From Planctomycetota bacterium (GTDB lineage Bacteria > Planctomycetota > PUPC01 > JACPCR01), in NCBI GenBank assembly GCA_030740295.1, contig JASLXP010000536.1:1-11954 (forward strand): DNA of 11,954 bases, given 5' to 3'. Below are positions 1 through 9,200 of this stretch, piece by piece. The stretch's first letter is position 1. Every line of letters starts with the position of its first letter. Under the pieces are notes generated by a model, which saw only the letters and a program-made list of their open reading frames with translations, ran no database searches and was not told where the DNA came from. A program made the position numbers and the translations under genes.

Positions 1-756
1 GCCGGAGATTACACCCAGACCGTGGCACCTGGAGAGCGGGGCGAGATTCCGGTCATTCTCGATACAGCGGGCCTGAAAGGAAACATCGACAAGAAAGTCA
101 AAGTGAAGACCAACCGGGAGCCCAAACCGTACGAGCTCTCCATGAAAGGCGAAGTGTGGCAGCCTTGGTCTGTCAATCCTGCCCAGGCGATGCTCGGCAT
201 CATCAAGGACACGAAAGCCGGTCCTTCGGCGGTTTTGAAGCTCACGAAGAAATCCGATGGGATGCTCAGCATCACAAATGTCGAGGCCAGTTCCAAAACT
301 TTTTCAACAGACCTGGAAACAGTGACGCCTGGCAGGGAATTCAAGATCACAGTGACCGCCCACCCGCCTTTCATACCGGGCGCAAACAGTGGGAAGATTC
401 GCATCGAGACGGACGACCCCGATAAACCGGAAACGGTCGTCGAGGCTTACCTGTTTCTCGAGGCCGCGGTTGAGTCATCTCCCAGTCACATCAAGCTCCC
501 CCCTGCCCCGCTTGCCAAGGCGACGAAGAAACAGGTGTTTGTCACCTGCAACGACAACTCGAAGATCGAGCTGGGTGAAATCAGCGTCACTCCGGAAGGC
601 GTCACGTACGAAGTCTTTGAAAACCTGCAGGGCAAACAGTTCCGTATCACGTTCATTTTTCCGGAAGGACTGTCTGTGGAAAAAGGGGACGTTCGAATTA
701 AGACATCACACCCGGAATTCAAAGAACTGATCCTGCCAATCACTCATTTCAAATGA
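1..756 (+). CDS. DUF1573-type Ig-like repeat protein, 5' end missing
   Basis: The reading frame is open from base 1, so the true start lies outside the window; 251 C-terminal residues are visible. They read as three consecutive beta-sandwich repeats. The first is cut (visible residues 1-52): its PGERGEIPV, LDTAGLKG and VKTN strings match the usual DUF1573 pattern of PGE, then FDT..G..G, then V.TN. The second covers about 57-157 (TPGREFKITV, GKIRIETDDPDKPE). The third covers about 158-251 and is more diverged. In this family a CGC-type motif often sits just before the cut point, so it may lie just upstream. Residue 183 is the only cysteine visible. Members are usually exported envelope proteins of unknown biochemical role. 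The stop codon overlaps the next start (ATGA), so it is coupled to the rhodanese gene. Family assignment is confident; function is unknown. Confidence 0.8.
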   Translation, partial: AGDYTQTVAPGERGEIPVILDTAGLKGNIDKKVKVKTNREPKPYELSMKGEVWQPWSVNPAQAMLGIIKDTKAGPSAVLKLTKKSDGMLSITNVEASSKTFSTDLETVTPGREFKITVTAHPPFIPGANSGKIRIETDDPDKPETVVEAYLFLEAAVESSPSHIKLPPAPLAKATKKQVFVTCNDNSKIELGEISVTPEGVTYEVFENLQGKQFRITFIFPEGLSVEKGDVRIKTSHPEFKELILPITHFK

Positions 757-1271
757 ACAGACCTCTCCTCCAGTTTGTCTGCCTTCTGGTGATCCCGGCG
801 CTCTTGGGGCTTATCTTCAACGCGGTGCGGGCCAACTCCCTGAAGATTTTCGATGATAGGCCAATGAGGCCGCCGCTGGAGAATGGTGGCCAGGGAGGCA
901 ACGGAGACTCCGGCGGTAAAACCGTTGATGAATTCAATATCGAAGAGCTCAAGACCATTCTTAAGGAGGGCGAAGCGATCCTCATCGATGCGAGAAAGCC
1001 GGAGAAGTTTCTTGCAGGCCATCTGGTGACGGCGATCAACATTCCCTCCACACAGATTTTTCGGCCAGAGACGATCAACAAGGTCAAAGCCCTCATTTCT
1101 CCCGTAGATGAGATCGTGATCTACTGCGGTGGAAAAGACTGCAACGCCAGTAAGGATGTCCTCGAATTCCTTATCGGCATGGAGTACCCCGCGGAGAACA
1201 TACGCATATTCAAACCTGGCTGGGAATTACTTGGCCAGGCGGACATACCCAAGGCGGTGGGAGAAGAATGA
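753..1271 (+). CDS. membrane-anchored rhodanese-like sulfurtransferase
   Basis: A 172-residue protein. Residues 3-27 form one hydrophobic helix with little before it, so it is probably an N-terminal anchor placing the rest outside the cytoplasmic membrane. A Gly/Asn-rich linker (44-56) leads to a single rhodanese domain at about 60-168: LIDARKPEKFLAGH (77-90), INIPS (95-99), IVIYCGG (121-127) and GW (156-157). Cys125 sits where the catalytic, persulfide-carrying cysteine is expected. The loop reads CGGKDCNAS, with a second cysteine at 130 that could form a disulfide or relay sulfur. Rhodaneses move sulfane sulfur between thiols; the substrate here is unknown. The start overlaps the previous stop (ATGA) and has no clear Shine-Dalgarno sequence, so translation probably depends on coupling. 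The 3' end overlaps the next gene in the same way. Confidence 0.88.
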   Translation: MNRPLLQFVCLLVIPALLGLIFNAVRANSLKIFDDRPMRPPLENGGQGGNGDSGGKTVDEFNIEELKTILKEGEAILIDARKPEKFLAGHLVTAINIPSTQIFRPETINKVKALISPVDEIVIYCGGKDCNASKDVLEFLIGMEYPAENIRIFKPGWELLGQADIPKAVGEE

Positions 1272-1711
1272 AGGACGAAACGAAACGCGCGGTAGAGCTT
1301 TCCCTCGCCATCCTGGTGGGCCTGGTATTCATCATTTTCGGGCTCTCCAAGCTGAGCAATCCGCCTGAGCTCGCCCAGAACATCCGAAACTATCGATGGG
1401 ACTTTCTGCCAGGCTGGTTCACCCGTTTCGGCGCAGTCGTCCTCCCCTGGTGGGAAATCGCCGCCGGCGTCGCGATCTGTTACTCAAGCTGGAGACGTCC
1501 AGCATGCTGGATAATCGGCGGTATGACCGCGTTGTTCGCAGTCGCTGTCATCTCCGCCATTTACCGCGGCCTCGACATCGATTGCGGCTGCTTCGGTGGA
1601 GGCGCCAAAGTGGGCATTAAAACTCTCGCCCTCGAGATAGGCATCCTGGCTGCCGTCGGGGTGATCCTGAAATGCAGCAGAAGTGTCGAGAAAAACTCGG
1701 AAGAAGAATGA
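1268..1711 (+). CDS. MauE/DoxX-like four-helix membrane protein with CxC motif
   Basis: A 147-residue integral membrane protein with four predicted helices at about 10-28, 55-73, 80-98 and 117-135. The first contains IIFGLSKL, typical of DoxX/MauE relatives. The key motif is DIDCGCFGG (103-111), giving Cys106 and Cys108 just after helix three; GLDIDCGCFG-type motifs are a hallmark of the MauE branch. MauE is known to be needed for maturation of the disulfide-rich small subunit of methylamine dehydrogenase, but no mau structural genes are visible, so that symbol is not given. It starts inside the rhodanese stop (ATGA), with GGAG at 1260-1263 as ribosome binding site. As last gene of the operon it probably exchanges electrons or thiols across the membrane with the rhodanese; this is inference. 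Confidence 0.82.
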   Translation: MKDETKRAVELSLAILVGLVFIIFGLSKLSNPPELAQNIRNYRWDFLPGWFTRFGAVVLPWWEIAAGVAICYSSWRRPACWIIGGMTALFAVAVISAIYRGLDIDCGCFGGGAKVGIKTLALEIGILAAVGVILKCSRSVEKNSEEE

Positions 1712-1796
1712 AGGAGTCAGTGGCCGCCTCCTGTCACCCACCCGAATGATCATCCTGAGCCACTGAGCCTCCCTTCGGCTGTCACAGCGACTCAGT
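1712..1796. other. convergent gene junction with weak hairpins
   Basis: This short spacer separates the plus-strand operon from the minus-strand operon facing it. Two small inverted repeats are visible. AGGAG (1712-1716) pairs with CTCCT (1728-1732) right after the plus-strand stop. ACTGAG (1762-1767) pairs with CTCAGT (1791-1796), enclosing AGCC/GGCT and overlapping the minus-strand stop codon. Neither is followed by a T-run, so a classic intrinsic terminator is not supported. They could be weak bidirectional termination structures or chance. Confidence 0.3.
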
Positions 1797-4700
1797 AATC
1801 CGGGCCGATATCCGTGCCGCTTTCTCCTGCCCCTTTGCATGGGCTGTTTTCTGCCACCCGGACATCAGCGCGCGTGAAAGGCTGGTAATCGAAATGCCGG
1901 CTTGGCCAGCCCCTGGGACGGCTGCGGAGGTCTTTGATGATGTCCAGATTCACCCACTTCGGATCGGCGATGATACTGTGCTTGCTCTGGCCGGTTTGCT
2001 GCTGCCATTCTTTTAGCGTGCCCTTGATGCCGTATCGCTTCACGGGCGGCGGCTGTTGTTCCGGCAAAGAGGTGACTTTCTCCAGATCGGTAGGCGTGGG
2101 GGTAAAGTCGATGATGCGTCGCTCGTCGTTGGTCGGCTCGAAGTAATGGCAGTTGAAATCCAGTTCCGCCGCGCCGACCAGCTTGAGCTTGTATTGATAT
2201 TTTTTCTTTGGAAACAGGTGCTCGCCGAAGAGATTGCCCCGCACGATCATCCTCTTGTTGCGAGGGCCGTAGAACTTGGCGAGAGTCGAGCCAAGGAAGC
2301 TGTTGCGTGTGATGGTGAATGGGTTGCCACAGTCGTTGGCTATGATGGATGCATGGTGATTCACGAAGATGTTGTTGTGGACCGTGATGTTGTCTGACCA
2401 GCCGGCGTAAACCGACGTCACATAATTCATGCGGCCATCAAAAACACAGCGCTCGATATGGATGTCCGACGACCGGATGACGTGAATCTGCCCGCCACTG
2501 CCGCGGACAGTCGCAAACTCGGACTGTCCGAACAGAAAGAACCCTCGAATGACGATGTGGCTGCGGTCGACGATATTGACGCCGTGAGGGATTGTCTCGC
2601 GCTTCCCGTCAAGCACGACACGCTCGCCCTGGGCTGCCTCAAAAGTAATGGGATGTCCCGGCAGCCCGCTGCGATGGGGTTCAAGCATTTCGTGATACAC
2701 GCCTTCGTGGACAACGACCTTGTCGCCGGGCAGCGCAGCCGCGGCTGCCCGTCTGACGGATAGGAATGGTTCTTTCGCACTGCCGGCATCCGAGTCCTTC
2801 CCCTGTTTGCTGACGTGGTAGACTCGATTGGAAGGCATGTCCTTCTCAAGGGTGACGAAGCTGAAGAAACTATCGTCGTAAGCATCGACCTTCTTCAATG
2901 TCTCGTAGTATTCCTGCTCTCCCTGCGGCGTCCGTTCGGGCCAGGCGTAACGGAACATGTGCCAGGGGGCAGGTCCCTCGAGCATCCGGCGGTGACCGAG
3001 GCGGAAGTAGTAGCGCGTACCGGGCTTCAACCCGTGGAGCGTCGTTTGATGATGGGTGCGGTAGTAATGAGAGGTGTCCCGCACGATGACATTTTCCAGC
3101 TTTGCCGGGTCGGTGCCGTAAGCAACGATCATGGTTGCCCTACCGCCGGCCACTCTCCAACTGAGGTCGGCTGTCGTGCTGCTCACCGAAACCACCTTGA
3201 CGTTTTCGATGCTCTGTTCTCCTTCGGCAGAAGGCTGGATCCGCCCCGGGCCTATGGTGAGACTGTGCCGTCCTCGCCCTTTGCACAGGCTCTGGTTGAT
3301 GAGTCGAAAATCTTTTCGCTCAGCCGAAACGAATCCCGGTTTGCCATCAAAAGAGGCGGAGCCCAAGCCTGAGATCTCCCGCCACAGGGCAAGGGAAGGG
3401 ACGACTCGCCTATCGATCGTGGCGCAGGTCTCGCCAAACAGGCAATTGAAATCTGCGAAGAGTCGTTCAGGCAATCCCTTCGGAAACTCCAACTGCGTTC
3501 CGTTCTTGAAAAAGATGTTGCTGCTGATTTCCGAGCGGGGCGCGCTGTCAATCCGGATGCCGCTCTTCCCAATGAATGCGAATGTGTTTCTTTCAATCGT
3601 GATGTCGTGGCACTTTTCGTCTGTCCTTACGCCGGAACCTTTGCAGTCAAAGATCTCGTTTTCTGCGATCAGGATGCCGGATGAGTTTTCGAGCACGATA
3701 CCATCGACCAGGCCGTGCATTCGGAATCCTTCGATGTGAATCCCTTCGCAATCTGTCAGTTTGATGCCGTGTGGCAGCTTTCCCATACCATCGAAAATGA
3801 AGCTGCCGTCGCGACCGCGGGCTCGGATTCGGATCGGATTCTCTTTTGAATGCAAGCCCTTCAATTCGAGCCGCTCGCCACTGCTCCCAGGCAGGAGATA
3901 GAGCGTCTGTCCGGGCTTGATTCGCTGTGCGGCCGCGGCCAGCGTCCACGGCCTTTTCGTGCTGGTGCCCTCGAATTCGTCGTTGCCGGCAGGGGATGCG
4001 AAGAAGACGTCGCCGCCATAAGGATGTGCGCCGGGAGCGTCTTTAGAATTCCGAAATCTTGAATCCGATTGAACTCGGAGATCATTCCACGCGGGAGCAA
4101 CGAATCCGGCCGATGGTGTCTCTTCGGGGAGCAAGGCAATGTTGTCGATGTTCTCCTTTGCTCTTCCAGCCTGCACCAGCTCGGTGGTGTTGTTACGAAA
4201 GACAGAGTAGCTGGTAATGATGCCGTTGCGCTGATTGCGGAGAGAGACATTGCCTTCACAGATGACCTTCAGTCCTTCCTTCAGATTTGGGTTGCCGTCA
4301 TCGGAAAAGCGCGCCAGGCGGGTGGCCTTTGTGTGATCAAAAAACTGCCCCTTTATCTGCATGCCGATTCTACAATCGTAAGCGAGATTGTTGCGCAGTT
4401 TGCAGTCGTACATGCCACTGTAGAAACGTATGCCATGCTGCGCCGTGTGGTGCACGACGTTGCCTTCCATGAGGCACTCGAAGCTGTACCCCATCATCGC
4501 AATATTGCCCTGCTCACGATTGAAGCGGTTGCTGCAGCGGTAGGACTCGCAATTAATGATGCGGCTGCGGAGCGCGCAGTAAGTGAAGATGCCGAACCGG
4601 CAGTGATGGACTACGCAATTCTTAATCGTGCAGTAGTCGGCATTACGAATGAAGATGCCCGCAGTGGCATAATCGCGAACGGCGAAGCCATCAATCACCA

Positions 4701-5298
4701 GACCAACGCTACGCGGCAGATGCTTGCGCGGTGGGTTTGTCGTGAGCGCGCCGATACCGTACCTCCACAGGCACGCATCGATCACGTGATGCGCCATGCC
4801 GAGGTCGTCGCTTGGATGAACGTAGAGGGTCTTCTCTTCCTCCTCATACATGAACGTGCCCGGCTCATCCTCCAGCATGTCCAGGCTGGCCACTTCGGTG
4901 TATTTGGTTTCAGTATCTTTCTCGTAGACGAGATCGGTGGCGAGGCGCAAGGTCGTCTTGAAAACCTGCCGCCGTCCCTGCACAGGAATCCAGTCCTTCA
5001 GGCGGACGCTGCCCACGAGCTCCGCCTGTTGCGGGATCTCAGACTTGATCGTGATGGGTCTGTCTTTAGTTCCGCTCTTTTCAAACAGAACCTGTTCCCG
5101 GTATACGCCCGGTCGTACGATGAGCGTATCGCCGGCTTTAAGATCTCTCACGCCGCGTGAGATGGTGAGGAAGGCTTCAACAGGTGCGCGGCCGGAGGAT
5201 GAATCGTCTCCCTCTTTTGAAACATAAAAAGTGTCTGCCTGTGTGGGGCACAGCAGACCAAGGAAGGTGGTGATCAGGGGGAAGAGGAGTTTTCTCAT
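1792..5298 (-). CDS. secreted three-module right-handed beta-helix protein with FN3-like domain
   Basis: A 1168-residue protein. The ATG at 5298 is chosen because a signal peptide follows at once (MRKLLFPLITTFLGLLCPTQA-type, cleavage near Ala21); the open frame continues upstream to a GTG at 5343, but that adds non-signal sequence. Three beta-helix modules each open with a DUF1565-like segment: FYVSKEGDDSSSG (24-36), VFFASPAGNDEFEG (431-444) and VYHVSKQGKDSDAG (826-839), each then followed by PF/PW and a P/A-GDT-like strand (GDTLIVRPGVYRE in the first). Residues about 696-784 are fibronectin III-like (TTADLSW, LKPGTRYYFRLG). Modules two and three share a PHG...I.I.GF core and a C-terminal S.CKG.G...IGP ending. 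Such folds are used by polysaccharide lyases, epimerases and binding proteins; no catalytic residues can be assigned. Last gene of the minus-strand set, 144 bases after the LamG gene; its own ribosome site is weak. Confidence 0.88.
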   Translation of the reverse strand: MRKLLFPLITTFLGLLCPTQADTFYVSKEGDDSSSGRAPVEAFLTISRGVRDLKAGDTLIVRPGVYREQVLFEKSGTKDRPITIKSEIPQQAELVGSVRLKDWIPVQGRRQVFKTTLRLATDLVYEKDTETKYTEVASLDMLEDEPGTFMYEEEEKTLYVHPSDDLGMAHHVIDACLWRYGIGALTTNPPRKHLPRSVGLVIDGFAVRDYATAGIFIRNADYCTIKNCVVHHCRFGIFTYCALRSRIINCESYRCSNRFNREQGNIAMMGYSFECLMEGNVVHHTAQHGIRFYSGMYDCKLRNNLAYDCRIGMQIKGQFFDHTKATRLARFSDDGNPNLKEGLKVICEGNVSLRNQRNGIITSYSVFRNNTTELVQAGRAKENIDNIALLPEETPSAGFVAPAWNDLRVQSDSRFRNSKDAPGAHPYGGDVFFASPAGNDEFEGTSTKRPWTLAAAAQRIKPGQTLYLLPGSSGERLELKGLHSKENPIRIRARGRDGSFIFDGMGKLPHGIKLTDCEGIHIEGFRMHGLVDGIVLENSSGILIAENEIFDCKGSGVRTDEKCHDITIERNTFAFIGKSGIRIDSAPRSEISSNIFFKNGTQLEFPKGLPERLFADFNCLFGETCATIDRRVVPSLALWREISGLGSASFDGKPGFVSAERKDFRLINQSLCKGRGRHSLTIGPGRIQPSAEGEQSIENVKVVSVSSTTADLSWRVAGGRATMIVAYGTDPAKLENVIVRDTSHYYRTHHQTTLHGLKPGTRYYFRLGHRRMLEGPAPWHMFRYAWPERTPQGEQEYYETLKKVDAYDDSFFSFVTLEKDMPSNRVYHVSKQGKDSDAGSAKEPFLSVRRAAAAALPGDKVVVHEGVYHEMLEPHRSGLPGHPITFEAAQGERVVLDGKRETIPHGVNIVDRSHIVIRGFFLFGQSEFATVRGSGGQIHVIRSSDIHIERCVFDGRMNYVTSVYAGWSDNITVHNNIFVNHHASIIANDCGNPFTITRNSFLGSTLAKFYGPRNKRMIVRGNLFGEHLFPKKKYQYKLKLVGAAELDFNCHYFEPTNDERRIIDFTPTPTDLEKVTSLPEQQPPPVKRYGIKGTLKEWQQQTGQSKHSIIADPKWVNLDIIKDLRSRPRGWPSRHFDYQPFTRADVRVAENSPCKGAGESGTDIGPDY

Positions 5299-5442
5299 AG
5301 GCTCAAATGTGTCAGTCACACGAGCTGAATCGGGCACAAGCACAACGCTTAGATGTGGCCAACCTCCTGGAAAGACTAACAGATTATGGGAATTGTGTCA
5401 GCCTACAGTCCTGGCCGGGCAACCTGTCGGCCCTCTCGTCTA

Positions 5443-6219
5443 TCACTTCCAGGGGAATCGGATTTCCGCGAGCTTCCGAACTGTCGTCACGTAATCTTTC
5501 ACCTCATCCGCTGCCAGAGCGCGGTCGAGCACCATCACCTCATCAATAGTCATTGGATGGAAAAGCCAGGATGAGCCGAGGTCGACCTGGCCGCCGTCTC
5601 CCTTCCGAAACTGGCGACCTTTGATCGCGTGACTGCTTCGGAGCTTGCCGTCCCAGTAGGTGCGAATCTCCGAAGCGTTGGCAAACGTCATGGCAACATG
5701 ATGCCATTCCTGGGGCTCGAACCATGCTGTTCCTGCCCACGGATTATTGTGGTTGCGGATGTCTCCCCAGTAGTAAACCTGGAAGACAAACGTCGGCTCT
5801 TTCAGCGCGCACCAGGTACCTTTCCCCCTGACAAAATTAGCCACAATACCTTTGCCGCGAAGCGTCACGAGGTGGAAGCACGTTTCCGGCTTCATGGGCT
5901 TATCCAGCCGCCACCACATCGAGATCGTCAGCGGGCGGTCCGGAGACAGGGACGGGCTGACCAGCCGGTACGGATCCTTCCCGCTGCCCGGCGGCATACG
6001 GCGTCCTTTGCCGGCCAGTCCGGGAACAGGCTCGGACTTCATACCCAGGACTTTTGCTCCCAACTCGTTGACCTCCGGCCTGGTACCGTCTTCAAACGAA
6101 TGATAAAAAACGACCCGTCCAGCAAGTCCCGGCGGGATGTACGTCAGAGACTCTTTAACCTCGGCACGCACCATCGCGTGCGCCAACAGAATGAAAACCA
6201 CCAGCAGGCGTACTGTCAT
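5443..6219 (-). CDS. secreted LamG / concanavalin A-like lectin domain protein
   Basis: A 258-residue protein with a signal peptide at 1-19 (VRLLVVFILLAHAMVRA, cut before Glu20). The rest is one LamG-type (Laminin_G_3) jelly roll: VVFYHSFEDG (36-45), a strand LTISMWWRLD (97-106), EWHHVAMTF (171-179), TYWDGKL (187-193) and the closing IDEVMVLDRALAADEV (225-240). This spacing of the W..VAMTF, YWDG and IDEV..LDRAL blocks is typical of the family. It has no extra domain, so it is probably a carbohydrate- or surface-binding module on its own chain rather than an enzyme. The start overlaps the stop of the upstream hydrolase gene (ATGA), with AGGGAG (plus-strand 6228-6233) as a good ribosome site 8 bases away. 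That suggests matched amounts of the two proteins, perhaps a complex on the same polysaccharide. Confidence 0.85.
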   Translation of the reverse strand: MTVRLLVVFILLAHAMVRAEVKESLTYIPPGLAGRVVFYHSFEDGTRPEVNELGAKVLGMKSEPVPGLAGKGRRMPPGSGKDPYRLVSPSLSPDRPLTISMWWRLDKPMKPETCFHLVTLRGKGIVANFVRGKGTWCALKEPTFVFQVYYWGDIRNHNNPWAGTAWFEPQEWHHVAMTFANASEIRTYWDGKLRSSHAIKGRQFRKGDGGQVDLGSSWLFHPMTIDEVMVLDRALAADEVKDYVTTVRKLAEIRFPWK

Positions 6220-9200
6220 TCATTCTTCTCCCTGGCAGAGAGGCGTACCACGATGACGTCATGTTTCTTCAGTTTGAATTGCACCTTGCCATCATGCATC
6301 GCCAGTATTTCGCCCGTCTCCGCATTCGTGACCGGGCAGCCCTTTTTCAGCCCCAGCATCTGGAAATCAACATGAAGCGCGACGCTCTTGTCTTCCGCCG
6401 CGTAGCTCACCGCCGCCACGACCGCTTGTTTGCCGGGAACGCTGTAAACGATGACGGGTACGTCGCTGTCCATTGAGGAGATCGGCTGGGGGTGTTCATC
6501 CCAGTATCGGTAGACTTTGAGTTTGGGATCGTCCAGGAGTTTCAGGATGGGATCGGCGAGCTTTTGGTTTGGCTGGTGGCCTTCGTTCCAGGAATGGCCG
6601 AAGCCGGCGTAACCGTCCAGTTCGTGGAGGAGACGGACCGCGGTGAAGGTCCGCTGTGTCCAGGAATCTCTGGCCAGCTTTCCGTGATCCGTGAGAGGAA
6701 CCGGCCAGACGCCTGCAAGCTCGCCCGTTGACATGAGCAGGATGAGCTCCCGGCTGAATCGGTCCTGCACGTCGCCGAGTGAGTATTTCCATTCCCAGTC
6801 GTATTGGACGGTGGAGAAGGACATCATCGGCAGCGGATTGAAGCTCGTCATGTGCGGAAAAACGATGGGACGCATATTCCGCTCGTTCAGCATGATGAAG
6901 GTCCGCTTGGCCAGATCGCGCATGGCCCATATCCCCGCGGCCGGAACTACCGAGCCGTCCGGCTTTCGATACGCAGCCGTCATCTGCGTGTTGTAGGAAG
7001 GGGCGATGAACCAGTTGTCCCAGTAAACACCGTGGTTGTTCCCGATCTCGAAGGACCGGGCATACCAGTAGAGGTTGTAGTCAGTGTAGGAGGGAGTCGG
7101 GACGACCTTTATTTCGCCGATGCCGTTCCCCTTATCGACGGATCGCAGGTCGGTAAGAATCCACTCGTCTTTGAAGGTCTCAAACTCCTCGGCGCCCTGA
7201 TGGCTGGCACGGTTGTAATAGAAGATCATCTTCTGACCGTATCGGCTGCGCAGGTTGTGGCGCACGTGCCGGCTCCATTTTTCCACCCTCGCCTCTCCGT
7301 ATGGCTCGTAGTATTTCCTGCCCCAATCCTCTACCCGTTTTATCTCTTCCGTACCGAGCCGTTCGCGGTTTCCTTTGGCCAGCATTTCCCAGAGGTACAG
7401 GTCTTTGCCCGCGGGATAGACGGAACCGCAGGTGCCGATGGACAGCCAGTTCACGTCCGTCCCAAGCAGGACGTATCGGTCCCTCAGATACCGATAGCGC
7501 CAACCGTTTGGCCCGCCTGGAGAGAGCCTCGGCTTTACCGGCGCGGCGAGAAGACCAAAGGTGATCGTCCTCGGCACATCGATGGTGACGGGCTTGTTGA
7601 CGAGGTGGATCCGCAGAGTGACGTCTTCGCCCTGTCGAATAATATCGAGGTTGGGCGTTCCGCCGTCCCAGCTCCAGCCGAGATCGTTTTCCGCAAACCA
7701 GCAGATGCCTCTGACCGCACTGCCCAGGTAAATGTAAGGACAGAAATTCGGAATGAATTCGTCGATGGCCAGTTTCGACGCGTCCCACACAACACCTTCG
7801 CCGCGAGGCATCCACTGGGCAATGGGCGCTCGGATGCGGTCCGCGTTAGCGTGAATGAGCGGCACCGAAGCGTCGTTGAAAGGGATCTCGAGGGTCAGCT
7901 CGTCCAACTGCTTCCCGCCGGTGGACTGCAGAGACAGCTCGACCTTCGCCGTTCCATCGTAATCCCAGGTCACGCGGCTTTCCGCGCGAAGCGGACCGGC
8001 CTGGAACACGCTGGCCGTTCTCACAATATGCTCCTCCGCTTCGGCGAAGCGAAGCGGCTCCGGCACGACCTCCTGCGCTTTGCCACCGGACTTAACGACG
8101 TAACGCATCGGCGACCTGAGTATACCTCTACTGACACCGGTCTGTGCAGATGTGGCGACGACCTGATCCAGAAGGCCAAGATCGTTCAGTGTGTGCCTTC
8201 GCAGAACCGTTTCGAGCGTTCTCTCCTTCGTGTCCACCTTGATTGGTGTGAAAGGCGAATAAACCGCGTTGCTGCGGCCGACGGGAAGATGCTCCCAGGG
8301 GAAGACTTTCCTCTCGAAGCGCTTCACTTTTGTGCCTTCGGGTACGTTCTTGCCCTCCGCCTTCATGACGATTTCGTAGAAGCCTTCGAGAGCCGGAAGA
8401 TTGAAAAGCTGCTCCTGCCGCCCGTTACGAAAATCCGGCAGAGAAAAGAGGATCGTCTTGACGGCTTTCTCGCTGAATCTCTCCCTGATGGTGGTCGACA
8501 GTTTTTCAATGTTCGCATCTTTCGGCATGCCGGAAATGTCCGCCACGATTCGCATGCGATTCCGGTAAGGGTAATACGAGAACCGGAAGTCCAGCGGAAG
8601 CGCCTTCTTCTTTATGCCGGCAACCCAGCGAAGCGGCTCGCCTTTCGGCCATTTTGTTGTGCGGTCATAGTAAGTCTCTTTCCCGTCCGCAGACTTGACG
8701 GACACAAGCAACTCGTAACGCGTCGTCGGGTCATTCGCCGGCACGGCGAGACGAATCTCTTTTCGCGCCCGGGCCGGGAGTGTGACGTTCTGCTCTGTGC
8801 GCAGCGCGGGCATTCGATTTCGATTCACGATCAATGAAGCCTTCAATGAGAGCGCATCGGCAGATGGATTGAAAAGAGCTAAGACTCCTTCGTGGCCCGG
8901 CAGGAAAGGATCGGAACTGCACCGGTAGCTCACCGCGGGCGCTGGAGCCTTTACGAAGGTGAAACGGTTGCCCGTATTCGCATAGCCGCCGCTGAGCGAT
9001 GACCATTGCCATGGTGATTTCCAGTTGCGCGTCAGGTTGACCGCCCAGACGCCGTCCGTCGTCTTTCGCCCTTCTGCCGTGCTCATGCTGCTAACCGGAA
9101 TAGCGCATTCGAAATGCCAGAAACCGTCATGGAAGCCGTGCGCCTGTTGCCAGTTGCCCTTCCAGGCCACTTCCTCCTTTGCGCCGCCCAGCAGATGGAC

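Noticed and set aside
1268..1711. Naming the membrane protein mauE and inferring methylamine metabolism
   Set aside because: The family motif fits, but no methylamine dehydrogenase or other mau genes are visible, and MauE-like proteins also occur in unrelated operons.
4069..5160. Plus-strand open frame of 363 codons opposite the first beta-helix module
   Set aside because: Antisense shadow of a gene with strong DUF1565-like motifs; its sequence shows no family pattern and is a mirror of the repeat composition.
5299..5343. Upstream GTG start for the beta-helix protein, with AGGAGG at 5363-5368
   Set aside because: The ribosome-like site is 19 bases from the GTG, too far, and the extra 15 residues are polar and would sit before a clean signal peptide that starts at the ATG at 5298.
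6804..8837. Plus-strand open frame of 677 codons opposite the large hydrolase gene
   Set aside because: It lies wholly antisense to a gene with clear domains, is rich in His, Arg, Val and Asp as antisense shadows in GC-rich DNA are, and shows no signal peptide or recognisable domain.
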